Assembly: GCA_900754755.1 (NCBI GenBank) | Contig: CAAEEC010000163.1 | Span: forward strand, 1-14,132 | Origin: Clostridia bacterium | Lineage (GTDB): Bacteria; Bacillota; Clostridia; Christensenellales; Aristaeellaceae | Reading direction: 5' to 3' | Length of the DNA stretch: 14,132 nt | Shown: positions 6,657-13,856 of the stretch, one piece after another | Position numbering within the stretch: the first letter of the stretch is position 1 | Layout of the letters: every line of letters starts with the position of its first letter | Translations under genes and position numbers: made by a program | The notes under the pieces: model-generated | Seen by the model: only the letters and a program-made list of their open reading frames with translations | Told to the model about the DNA's origin: nothing | Database searches by the model: none

Positions 6657-7592
6657 ATGACAGAAATGCGCGCGCCGCGCCGCCGGTACAGGGGGCCCTT
6701 GGCGATTGGCAATGCGGCGAATGCCGTGATTGTGATCATCCTTGGCATCTTCACGCTCAGTTGTGTGCTGCCGATTCTTTTGATTTATATTTCTTCCTTC
6801 ACGGCCGAACGCGCCATCACCAAAAACGGCTTTTCCTTCTTCCCGGAGGAATGGAGCGTCACGGCGTATGAAATGCTCTTTGGCCAAAGCTTGCGGCAGA
6901 TCACAACCTCGTATCTGAACACCATTGTGCTCACCGTGCTGGGCACCGTGCTTTCCCTGTTGATCCTTACGATGTATGCGTTCGCCATCTCGCGCAAGGA
7001 TTTCAAGCTGCGGCAGTTCCTCACGTTTTTTGCGTATTTCACGATGCTGTTCAATGGCGGCATGGTTTCCAGCTATATCGTCAATTCCAATGTGTTCGGC
7101 ATGCGCAATACGTTCTGGGTGCTGTTGCTGCCGAGCCTGTGCGGGGCCTATAACATCATCGTTTTGCGCACGTTCTTTTCTTCCGCCGGCACGGAATCGC
7201 TGATTGAGGCCGCCAAGATCGACGGGGCTAGCGAGTTCCGCATTTACGGGCAGATCATCCTGCCCATCAGCAAACCGGCGCTGGCCACCATTGGCCTGTT
7301 CACCGCCATCGCTTATTTTAGCAAGTGGTTTGAGGTGTTGATGTATATCGACGACCGCGAACTGTGGACGATCCAGTACATGCTCCAGCGCGTGATGAAG
7401 GACATTCAATACCTGCGCGACAATCCCGATATCGCCATGAGCGAGGAAGGCATCGCCATGCTTGCCAACTTGCCCAATGAATCCGCCAAGATGGCGCTCA
7501 CCGTGATCACGATGACGCCGGTGCTTGCGTTCTATCCCTTCTTCCAGAAGTATTTCGTCAAGGGGTTGACGCTGGGCGCGATCAAGGGCTAA
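6657..7592 (+). CDS. YtcP/LplC-type carbohydrate ABC transporter permease
   Basis: This is the partner permease (311 residues). It has an N-terminal hydrophobic segment (20-46), further segments, an EAA loop at 184-207 (EAAKIDGASEFRIYGQIILP) and the C-terminal phrase KGLTLGAIKG, which is characteristic of YtcP/LplC proteins. Its ribosome binding site AAAGGAGG (6641-6648) overlaps the stop codon of the previous gene, which suggests translational coupling. The two permeases and the binding protein form one importer. No ATPase gene is in the operon. Confidence 0.9.
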   Translation: MTEMRAPRRRYRGPLAIGNAANAVIVIILGIFTLSCVLPILLIYISSFTAERAITKNGFSFFPEEWSVTAYEMLFGQSLRQITTSYLNTIVLTVLGTVLSLLILTMYAFAISRKDFKLRQFLTFFAYFTMLFNGGMVSSYIVNSNVFGMRNTFWVLLLPSLCGAYNIIVLRTFFSSAGTESLIEAAKIDGASEFRIYGQIILPISKPALATIGLFTAIAYFSKWFEVLMYIDDRELWTIQYMLQRVMKDIQYLRDNPDIAMSEEGIAMLANLPNESAKMALTVITMTPVLAFYPFFQKYFVKGLTLGAIKG

Positions 7593-7603
7593 GAAGAAAT
7601 TTG

Positions 7604-7617
7604 GGCGGCTCGCCGCC
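7604..7617 (+). promoter_or_regulatory. Small intercistronic hairpin before the binding-protein gene
   Basis: GGCGGC (7604-7609) and GCCGCC (7612-7617) are perfect complements separated by two bases; a folded RNA would use five pairs and a four-base CTCG loop. It lies 12 bases after the permease stop and 26 before the next start, and is followed by A-rich sequence, so it is not a terminator. A 5'-protecting role for the binding-protein mRNA is plausible. Confidence 0.45.
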
Positions 7618-7643
7618 TGAAAAATAAAAAGGAGGCTCTCAAC

Positions 7644-9116
7644 ATGAAAAAACTGGCACTGTTCCTTGCGCTCGCACTGCTAATGGCTACGATTCCAACC
7701 GCGGCGCTGGCCGAAGCCACGGAGCTCGAACCCTACGAGCTGGTGTGGTACACCCTGGGAACGCCCGCTGACGGCGACGCCGCCGTGATGGAGAAGATCA
7801 ACGAATACCTCACCGAAAAATTCAATTGCACGCTGCGCATGATTGCCAGCGGTTCCGCGGAGCACGACGAGCGCCTGAACCTGCTGATCAACGGCATGGA
7901 GAAGTTCGACCTGTGCTTTGTGGCGCAGGACTACGCGAGCTATGTGGCGATGGAAGCGTTCTATCCGCTCACCGACTTGCTCAACGAATATGGCCAGGAT
8001 ATCCTTGCGCAGTATCCGCAGAGCTTGTGGGATTCGGTGACCATCCGCGGCGAAATCTATGCCGTGCCCACGCATAAGTATTCCTGCTCGCACTATTATT
8101 ACATGTTTAACAAGGGCGCAGCGGAGGAAGCGGGCGTGGACCTGAGCTGGATCAACGGCGACGGCACCAAGATGGAAAAGTGGGAAGCCTTTAAGGAAAC
8201 CCTTTACGCCCTGAAAGAAGCGGACGCCTCGCCCAATGGCTATATCACCAACCTGGGCACCGGCCCCTTCAACGCGCTGTATCCCACCGAATGCCTCACC
8301 GGCAACGACAATGAACCCGGCGTGGTGATCATTGGCGATGATAGCTTTGAAGGCCAGGAACCGGGCGTGGTGTTCAACCAGTATGACACCCCCGAGTTTG
8401 AAGCCTATGTGCGCGACGCGTACGCGATGGCGCAGGCGGGCATCCTGCCGCTGGATCCGGAAACCACCGTCGGCCTGGCGGAAGGCGATATCGCCGTGCA
8501 GAATCAGGATTCTATGGGCAAGCGCCTGCCGGGCTATGAAGAGCAGTATGGCATTGAACTGGAAGCCTATTTCATCAACTACGCGTTCACTAACACCAAC
8601 AAGATCTATGGCTCCATGAACGCCATCTCCGCCACGTCCGAGGATCCGGCCCGCGCCATGATGTTCCTCAACGAGATGATCGCCAGCACGGAATTCGCCA
8701 ACCTGGTGTTCTACGGCATTGAGGGCGTGAACTGGAACCGCAACGAGGATGGCCAGATCGAAATGACCAACCCCAAGACCTACAACATGACCACCTGGGC
8801 GCTGCCGGGCTTCCTCACTGCGGAACCCGATGTGTCCCTGCCCATCGATATGGTCGATCGCTACAATGCGTTCTCCGAAACCCTGATCTACGCCGATAAC
8901 ATGGGCTTTGCTCTCGATAAATCGCCCATCACCGTGGAAATGGCCGCCATTAGCAATGTAATGGCAGAATATCTTGATCCGCTATGCAACGGCCTTTCCG
9001 ACCCGGATGAGAACCTGCCGAAGTTCCGCGAGGCACTGAAGGCGGCGGGCGTGGATACCGTTATCGCCGAGATCCAGTCGCAACTGGATGCTTGGCGCGC
9101 GGAACGCGATATGTAA
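7644..9116 (+). CDS. Extracellular solute-binding protein, LplA/DUF3502-like
   Basis: This secreted binding protein of 490 residues is the substrate receptor for the two preceding permeases. The signal peptide (1-23, ending AALA) is of signal peptidase I type, with no lipobox Cys. The mature part begins with YELVWYTLGTPADGD and the N-terminal lobe contains KFNCTLRM and KFDLCFVAQDYASY, as in family 1 sugar-binding proteins. The C-terminal third ends in VIAEIQSQLDAWRAE, a pattern typical of the DUF3502 domain of LplA-like proteins. The start has AAAAGGAGG (7627-7635) 8 bases upstream. The precise sugar cannot be told from sequence. Confidence 0.88.
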   Translation: MKKLALFLALALLMATIPTAALAEATELEPYELVWYTLGTPADGDAAVMEKINEYLTEKFNCTLRMIASGSAEHDERLNLLINGMEKFDLCFVAQDYASYVAMEAFYPLTDLLNEYGQDILAQYPQSLWDSVTIRGEIYAVPTHKYSCSHYYYMFNKGAAEEAGVDLSWINGDGTKMEKWEAFKETLYALKEADASPNGYITNLGTGPFNALYPTECLTGNDNEPGVVIIGDDSFEGQEPGVVFNQYDTPEFEAYVRDAYAMAQAGILPLDPETTVGLAEGDIAVQNQDSMGKRLPGYEEQYGIELEAYFINYAFTNTNKIYGSMNAISATSEDPARAMMFLNEMIASTEFANLVFYGIEGVNWNRNEDGQIEMTNPKTYNMTTWALPGFLTAEPDVSLPIDMVDRYNAFSETLIYADNMGFALDKSPITVEMAAISNVMAEYLDPLCNGLSDPDENLPKFREALKAAGVDTVIAEIQSQLDAWRAERDM

Positions 9117-9146
9117 ACCACAATCGCAATTTTATAGGATAACAAT

Positions 9147-9185
9147 GGGCGGCCCCTTGCTCCTGCACGGAGCAAGGGGCCGCCC
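9147..9185 (+). terminator. Strong hairpin between convergent genes
   Basis: A perfect 17-bp stem (9147-9163 with 9169-9185) surrounds a 5-base loop. It lies 30 bases after the + strand binding-protein gene and 23 bases beyond the end of the - strand gene. T-tracts are poor on both sides (AGTTTGG on +, ATTGTTATCC on -). Its position suggests a shared, bidirectional transcription stop. Confidence 0.65.
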
Positions 9186-9208
9186 CAGTTTGGTGAGGGT
9201 TTGGCGGG

Positions 9209-10108
9209 TTATTCCGCAGAGGCGCTTTCAGCGTCGACCATTTCGATGGGCAACAGATAGATGGTTTCGTTCGCACCCGCGTTTTCCGTCGCGTCGGGCA
9301 GGGGCGTCCGGTTTGCGTCGGCGTAGGCCTCATAGCCTTCGGGCACCGTGTAGCGCAATAGCGCTTCGGCGGCGATGGTGTATTCCGTGCTCACATCGTT
9401 GTACACCAGCGTGACCGTGCGGGTGGATTCCGGATTGGCCAGCGAATTCACGAACTCCGGCGGCGTGAGCGCGTCGGCGGAATAGGTGAAGAACACGGAA
9501 CTCATCGTCACTTGCGTTCCGTCCGCCACCACGCTCGCCGTGCACTGGGAAATTTCCAGCGTTTCGGGGTCAAGCGTGTAGACAAAGGAGAGCGCGCTGA
9601 CGTTTTCCAGCCCCAGTGCCGTTTCGTAGCTGGCGGCGGCGGTTTCGTCCAGAGCGATCTGGGTGGTCACAAGGCCCTCTTCCGCGCTGGAAGACACGAT
9701 GCTCTCCGCCTCGTTATAGGTGATCATGCGCTGGTAGGAAGTTTTGTAGGACGCCAGTTCCGCCTCGTCCAGGAACACGCGTACGGAGAACTGGTTGGTA
9801 TCCGGGTCGAAGACATAGGCGCGATCCGCGCCAGCGAAATATTCGCTGTAGCCATTGGAATTTTCAAAAAGGATTTCGCCATTTTGTCCATAGCCAAAGT
9901 ATTGGGAATCCGTTTCCGTGCCGTCGGCGGCATAATTGATGATGTTCACGCCTACGAGCGCGTATTTTGCGGTAAGGGTTGCGAAAGAATTCGCCTCGCA
10001 GATGGCCTGCATGGTTATGACGTCATCCGCAGTCGCCTCCTCTTCCGCAAAGCCTGCGCCACACAGCAAAAGCGTCAGGCACAGCAGCATGCCAATGGTT
10101 TTTTTCAT
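9209..10108 (-). CDS. Secreted protein of unknown function
   Basis: This 299-residue protein has a signal peptide with cleavage likely after GFA (residue 21). Cys16 is preceded by LLL, which is not a proper lipobox, so it is probably released rather than lipid-anchored. The mature part is acidic (starting EEEATADD) and rich in short alternating hydrophobic stretches, for example YALVGVNIINY, RAYVFDPDTNQFSVRVF and ALSFVYTLDPETLEISQCTASVV, which suggest a beta-rich fold. I considered a LolA/LppX-like fold but see nothing decisive. The start at 10108 has GGGAGGGA (10125-10118) upstream. It is transcribed alone, convergent with the binding-protein gene. I do not recognise the family. Confidence 0.7.
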   Translation of the reverse strand: MKKTIGMLLCLTLLLCGAGFAEEEATADDVITMQAICEANSFATLTAKYALVGVNIINYAADGTETDSQYFGYGQNGEILFENSNGYSEYFAGADRAYVFDPDTNQFSVRVFLDEAELASYKTSYQRMITYNEAESIVSSSAEEGLVTTQIALDETAAASYETALGLENVSALSFVYTLDPETLEISQCTASVVADGTQVTMSSVFFTYSADALTPPEFVNSLANPESTRTVTLVYNDVSTEYTIAAEALLRYTVPEGYEAYADANRTPLPDATENAGANETIYLLPIEMVDAESASAE

Positions 10109-10164
10109 AGTTGTTTTCCCTCCCATCTTGGGTTGAAAGATTCGCCGTTTTGCGGCGTGGTTAT

Positions 10165-10193
10165 AGTATCGCACAAACGGCGCGGGAAAGCAA
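10165..10193 (-). promoter_or_regulatory. Possible promoter of the secreted-protein gene
   Basis: On the minus strand TTGCTT (10193-10188) and GATACT (10170-10165) are 17 bases apart. Both boxes match the consensus only partly (3 and 4 of 6). A small hairpin CGCCG (10143-10147) with CGGCG (10153-10157) lies in the leader. The gene upstream ends in a terminator, so an own promoter is expected here. Confidence 0.4.
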
Positions 10194-10198
10194 GGGCG

Positions 10199-10235
10199 AA
10201 AAAAGGAGGATTGCCGTGCCAATTTGCGGCAATCC
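10199..10235 (-). terminator. Intrinsic terminator of the nfnA-nfnB-MFS operon
   Basis: Read on the minus strand, GGATTGCCG (10235-10227) pairs with CGGCAATCC (10216-10208), a perfect 9-bp stem, followed after TCC by six T (10204-10199). It lies 19 bases past the MFS stop codon and closes the operon. Confidence 0.8.
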
Positions 10236-10254
10236 CCGGGCAAAAAAATGCATG

Positions 10255-11430
10255 TTACTTTTCCGGAGCGGGCGTCTCCCCGTTGAGCGGAGGCTTTCTG
10301 AGATAATACGGGGCGAACACGAGCAGCGTCAAAAGCGTGAGCGCCGCGCAAAACCAGAAGACGTTCCCTTCGCCCATGCGCATGGCCGCCAGCCCGCCCA
10401 GGAAATTGCCCGCTACGCGCGCGATGCCAAAACCGGTGACGGCCAGCAGCATCTGTCCGCTGGAGCGCAATTCGGCGGGCACGGTCAAAGATATGTACTT
10501 TGCCGTACTCACCGTGATGACGATAAAGCCGCCCCCGTGCAGCGCCTGGCTGACCATGTTGATGGGCACGCTATCGGTGGCGGCCAGCAGCACCCAGCGC
10601 AGGGTGAGCAGCGCCGCCGAGGCCAGCATGAGGCGGCCCGCGCCAAATTTGCGGAAGAGCTTGTCCGAAAACAGCAAAAAGGGCGTTTCGCTCAGGGCGG
10701 AAATCAGATAGCACCAGCCCAGCAGCGATTCCGAGCCACCCGGCAGGGAAGTGAAGTGCGTAGAAAAAAAGCCGTAAAAATAGCCCATGGTGAGCTGCAA
10801 AGGCATCGTGAGCGCGATGAGCAGCATCAATTCTCGGTTTTTCAGCAGGGTGAGCATGGAAAGCTTGCTGCCCGCTTTCTGCGCGCCGCCGGTTTGCGGC
10901 AGCGTCCAGGTGGAAAGGCAGGTGGCGGCCAACAGGCCCGCGGTGAACCACAGAATCCAGCGTTCGCGGCCGCCGCCATCCACCAGGTAGCCAAACAGCA
11001 TGGAAGCCACGGCAAAGCTCACGCAGCCGCACCAGCGAATGGGCCCGAAGGGCTGATCGCGCTGTTGCAAAGATTCCAGGATCACGGAATCGCCCATGGG
11101 CTGGATGGACGTGTAAAAGGCGGAAAACGCGCAGGTGAAGGCCAGCAGGATCCCGAATTGGCTCCCCGCCAGCGGAAACAGCAGCACCGAAACAGCGGCC
11201 CCCAGGCATTGCAGCCGGATGGTGCGGGCGCGGGATTTGGAGCGGTCGCCCACCGTGCCCCAAAAGGGCTGGGCGAACACGGACACCAGCGAGACGGCCG
11301 CGATCAGCGCGCCTCGCTGGGCCTCGTTCATGCCCGCGTGCTTAAAATACAGGGTGATATAGCCCTGGTACACCGCGTTTGTGATATAGTACGCGGCCAT
11401 AAACAGCCCGTACCGCAGGGGATACCCCAT
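10255..11430 (-). CDS. MFS transporter (MFS_1-like, LacY/HcaT-type)
   Basis: This integral membrane protein of 391 residues has about twelve hydrophobic segments and belongs to the major facilitator superfamily. The loop between segments 2 and 3 carries the motif-A-like GTVGDRSKSR (58-67). The N terminus (RYGLFMAAYYITNAVYQGYITLYF) and the overall pattern resemble the LacY/HcaT/nucleoside-symporter group. The substrate is not evident. The ATG at 11430 is preceded by GGAGG (11444-11440), which lies within the end of nfnB; only 4 bases separate the two genes, so they are translationally coupled. Being in an operon with an electron-bifurcating enzyme is unusual and does not reveal the substrate. 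Confidence 0.85.
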   Translation of the reverse strand: MGYPLRYGLFMAAYYITNAVYQGYITLYFKHAGMNEAQRGALIAAVSLVSVFAQPFWGTVGDRSKSRARTIRLQCLGAAVSVLLFPLAGSQFGILLAFTCAFSAFYTSIQPMGDSVILESLQQRDQPFGPIRWCGCVSFAVASMLFGYLVDGGGRERWILWFTAGLLAATCLSTWTLPQTGGAQKAGSKLSMLTLLKNRELMLLIALTMPLQLTMGYFYGFFSTHFTSLPGGSESLLGWCYLISALSETPFLLFSDKLFRKFGAGRLMLASAALLTLRWVLLAATDSVPINMVSQALHGGGFIVITVSTAKYISLTVPAELRSSGQMLLAVTGFGIARVAGNFLGGLAAMRMGEGNVFWFCAALTLLTLLVFAPYYLRKPPLNGETPAPEK

Positions 11431-11434
11431 GGCT

Positions 11435-12820
11435 TTACGCCTCCGAAAGCAGCTTGTCGATTTCCTCCGCGCCCTCTTTGCCCGCGCCCATGGCTAGGAT
11501 GACGGTGGCCGCGCCGGTCACCGCGTCGCCGCCCGCGTACACGCGCGGCACGCTGGTCTTCAGCGAACCTTCTTCCACCACGATGCCGCCCCATTTCTGG
11601 GTGGCGAGCGCGGGCGTGGTTTGCGGAATGAGCGGGTTGGGCGAATTGCCGATGGCCACGATCACGGTATCCACCGGCAGCGTGAATTCGCTGCCCGGCT
11701 TGGCGATGGGCCGCCTGCGGCCGGACGCGTCCGGCTCGCCCAGTTCCATTTCCACACAAGTCATGGCGCGCACATAGCCGTCCTCGCCGCCGAGGATCTC
11801 CGTGGGATTGGTGAGGAAGCGGAACTGGATGCCCTCTTCCTTGGCGTGGTGGATTTCCTCCGCGCGGGCGGGCAATTCCGCCTCGCCCCGGCGGTATACG
11901 ATGGTGACTTCTTCCGCGCCCATGCGCAGCGCGCAGCGCGCGGCGTCCATGGCCACGTTGCCCCCGCCGATCACGGCGGCGCGCTTGCCCACGCGCACGG
12001 GCGTGAGATGGTTGGGGAAATCGTAAGCCTTCATCAAATTGATGCGGGTCAAGAATTCGTTGGCCGAATACACGCCGCCCAGGTTTTCGCCCGGGATGCC
12101 CTGGAAGCGCGGCAGGCCCGCGCCGCTGCCGATGAAGGCCGCGTCGTAGGTGGCGAGCAATTCGTCCAGCGTGGCGAAGCGGCCCACCACGCGGTTCACG
12201 AGGATGTTCACGCCCATGGCGCGCAGGGAATCAATTTCCTTTTCCACCAGCGCCTTGGGCAGGCGGAATTCCGGAATGCCGTACACCAGCACGCCGCCGG
12301 GCGTGTGCAGCGCCTCGAACACATCCACCGCGTAGCCCTTTTGCCGCAACGCGCCCGCGCAGGAAAGCCCGGCGGGGCCGGAGCCGATCACGGCCACGCG
12401 CTTGCCATTTTCCTGAATGGCGGGGGGCGCGACTTGCGCGCGCATGCCCTCGTCCGCCGCGAAGCGTTCCAGCCGGCCAATGGCCACGCTCTCGCCTTTG
12501 ACGCCGCGCACGCAGTGCTTTTCGCACTGGTTTTCCTGCGGGCATACGCGGCCGCAAATGGCGGGCAGGGAATTGGTTTCGCGGATTACGCTATAGGCTT
12601 TGGCGAATTCGCCCTTTTTTATGCAATCAATAAACGAGGGAATTTTCACGCCCACGGGGCAGCCGGAAACGCAGGGCATATTTTTGCAATTTAAGCAGCG
12701 GTTGGCCTCGTTCACGGCCATTTCAGCGGTGTATCCCAGCGCCACTTCCTGAAAATTGTGTCCGCGCGCGATGGGATCCTGCTCCGGCATGGGGGTTTTT
12801 TGCATTTGCATGTTTGGCAT
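11435..12820 (-). CDS. nfnB: NfnB-like NADPH-dependent flavoprotein subunit (GltD/GltA family)
   Basis: This 461-residue cytoplasmic enzyme has an N-terminal double [4Fe-4S] region with C42, C45, C50, C54 and C89, C93, C99, C103 (CLNCKNMPCVSGC and VCPQENQCEKHC). Next come an FAD-binding GSGPAG (146-151), an NADP-binding GGGNVA (285-290) and the FAD-contact AGGDAVTGAATVI (429-441). Alone it could be called the small subunit of glutamate synthase. With the ferredoxin-NADP-reductase-like subunit directly upstream and no large glutamate synthase gene nearby, the NfnAB complex (NADH-dependent ferredoxin:NADP oxidoreductase) fits better. Its start is one base after the nfnA stop. A SudAB-type enzyme is an alternative. 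Confidence 0.85.
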   Translation of the reverse strand: MPNMQMQKTPMPEQDPIARGHNFQEVALGYTAEMAVNEANRCLNCKNMPCVSGCPVGVKIPSFIDCIKKGEFAKAYSVIRETNSLPAICGRVCPQENQCEKHCVRGVKGESVAIGRLERFAADEGMRAQVAPPAIQENGKRVAVIGSGPAGLSCAGALRQKGYAVDVFEALHTPGGVLVYGIPEFRLPKALVEKEIDSLRAMGVNILVNRVVGRFATLDELLATYDAAFIGSGAGLPRFQGIPGENLGGVYSANEFLTRINLMKAYDFPNHLTPVRVGKRAAVIGGGNVAMDAARCALRMGAEEVTIVYRRGEAELPARAEEIHHAKEEGIQFRFLTNPTEILGGEDGYVRAMTCVEMELGEPDASGRRRPIAKPGSEFTLPVDTVIVAIGNSPNPLIPQTTPALATQKWGGIVVEEGSLKTSVPRVYAGGDAVTGAATVILAMGAGKEGAEEIDKLLSEA

Positions 12821-12821
12821 A

Positions 12822-13661
12822 TTAGCGTTTCCCTCCCGTCAAGCGGCATACGTGTTCGCTGGCCTGCGCCTCTTCGGCCTTGTACAGGTTCAGGCGCTTC
12901 ATGGCAGAATCAAAATCCACCTGGTGCCCGTCGAAGTCCGGGCCGTCCACGCAGGCGAATTTCGTTTCCCCGCCCACGATCAGGCGGCAGCCGCCGCACA
13001 TGCCCGTGCCGTCGATCATGATGGAGTTCATGGAAACGATGGTGCGGATGCCGTAGGGCCGCGTGAGGTTGGCGGCGGCGCGCATCATGGGCAGCGGGCC
13101 GATGGCGATCACCGCGTCGTAGGTTTCGCCCGCCTCCAGCTTTTCGCGCAGCGCGTCCGTCACAAAGCCCTTGCGGCCATTGGAGCCATCGTCCGTCACG
13201 ATGTTCAGTTCTGTGCAGGCGGCGCGCAGTTCTTTTTCTAGGATGATCAAATCGCGGTTGCGGAAGCCCACAAACAAATCCACCTTCGCGCCCGCCTGGT
13301 GGAGCCCCTTGGCCTGCGGATAGGCGATGGCCACGCCCAGGCCGCCGCCCAGCACCGCGGCGCGCTGGATGCCCTCAGTTTGCGTGGGCTTGCCCAGCGG
13401 GCCCACGAAATCCAGCAGGCTGTCGCCCACCTCGAGCGCGTCCAGCAAACGCGTGGTCGCGCCCACTTTTTGGAAAATGATGGTCACGCCCCCGATTTCC
13501 CGGTTGGCATCCGCAATCGTCAGCGGCACGCGCTCGCCCGCCTCGTCAATGCGAAAAATGATAAATTGGCCCGGCAGCGCCTTGTTCGCTACGTGCGGCG
13601 CGTGGATTTCCATCAGCGTCGTCGTATCGTTCAGGCGCTCTTTGCGCAGAATTTTGTACAA
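12822..13661 (-). CDS. nfnA: NfnA-like ferredoxin-NADP reductase subunit, TTG start
   Basis: This 279-residue subunit resembles dihydroorotate dehydrogenase electron-transfer (PyrK/NfnA) proteins. It has an FAD-binding barrel (ERVPLTIAD, 43-51), a nucleotide-binding GGGLGVA (105-111) and a C-terminal [2Fe-2S] site with C222, C225 and C237 (GTGMCGGCR, FACVDGP); in characterised NfnA an Asp is the fourth ligand. The TTG at 13661 is chosen because GAGAGGGG (13677-13670) is 8 bases upstream and the product then begins MYKILRKERL, as family members do. The upstream ATG at 13691 touches the -10 box, so it cannot be used. It forms an operon with nfnB, one base apart. Function: electron bifurcation between NADH, ferredoxin and NADPH. 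Confidence 0.83.
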   Translation of the reverse strand: MYKILRKERLNDTTTLMEIHAPHVANKALPGQFIIFRIDEAGERVPLTIADANREIGGVTIIFQKVGATTRLLDALEVGDSLLDFVGPLGKPTQTEGIQRAAVLGGGLGVAIAYPQAKGLHQAGAKVDLFVGFRNRDLIILEKELRAACTELNIVTDDGSNGRKGFVTDALREKLEAGETYDAVIAIGPLPMMRAAANLTRPYGIRTIVSMNSIMIDGTGMCGGCRLIVGGETKFACVDGPDFDGHQVDFDSAMKRLNLYKAEEAQASEHVCRLTGGKR

Positions 13662-13689
13662 CGCAGTCGCCCCTCTCGCTTTTTCCCCC

Positions 13690-13718
13690 ATTGTACACGA
13701 CGAAGCGCTCCGCGTCAA
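13690..13718 (-). promoter_or_regulatory. Sigma-A promoter of nfnA-nfnB-MFS
   Basis: On the minus strand TTGACG (13718-13713) and TACAAT (13695-13690) are separated by exactly 17 bases; each matches the consensus in five of six positions. Transcription would start near 13683, leaving a leader of about 22 bases before the TTG start of nfnA, just enough for the ribosome binding site. Confidence 0.75.
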
Positions 13719-13726
13719 CCCAAAGA

Positions 13727-13736
13727 ATGTATACAT
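13727..13736. promoter_or_regulatory. Perfect 10-bp palindrome upstream of the nfn promoter
   Basis: ATGTATACAT is self-complementary and lies 9 bases upstream of the nfn -35 box, in the divergent region shared with the Gin-like gene. A regulator site is possible, but a 10-bp palindrome could also be chance. Confidence 0.25.
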
Positions 13737-13754
13737 GTGGTTGAAAAAATATTC

Positions 13755-13770
13755 CGCTATGGGCATAGCG
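13755..13770. promoter_or_regulatory. Dyad symmetry in the divergent region
   Basis: CGCTATG (13755-13761) and CATAGCG (13764-13770) form a perfect 7-bp inverted repeat with a 2-base centre. It overlaps the -35 element proposed for the Gin-like gene and lies about 37 bases upstream of the nfn -35 box. It could bind a regulator of either gene. Confidence 0.35.
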
Positions 13771-13791
13771 CGCGGCGGCCCGGCCATACTT
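13763..13791 (+). promoter_or_regulatory. Candidate forespore sigma-F promoter of the Gin-like gene
   Basis: GCATA (13763-13767) followed after 14 bases by GGCCATACTT (13782-13791) fits the Bacillus sigma-F pattern GYWTA, about 15 bases, GGNNANAMTW; every defined -10 position matches. B. subtilis gin (csfB) is itself transcribed by sigma-F. No good sigma-A promoter is visible for this gene. The spacing is one base short of the usual value, so this is a suggestion. Confidence 0.45.
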
Positions 13792-13856
13792 AGCAGGCGG
13801 AACCTTTTTGCTTCCGCGCGCATATACCGGCAAAGAGGGTTAGGAGGCGGATATTT

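Noticed and set aside
10111..11502. 463-codon + strand frame opposite the MFS gene
   Set aside because: Mirror of the MFS coding sequence, with His/Gln/Arg-rich translation and no ribosome binding site.
11621..12694. 357-codon + strand frame opposite nfnB
   Set aside because: Mirror of a well-identified gene; no protein motifs.
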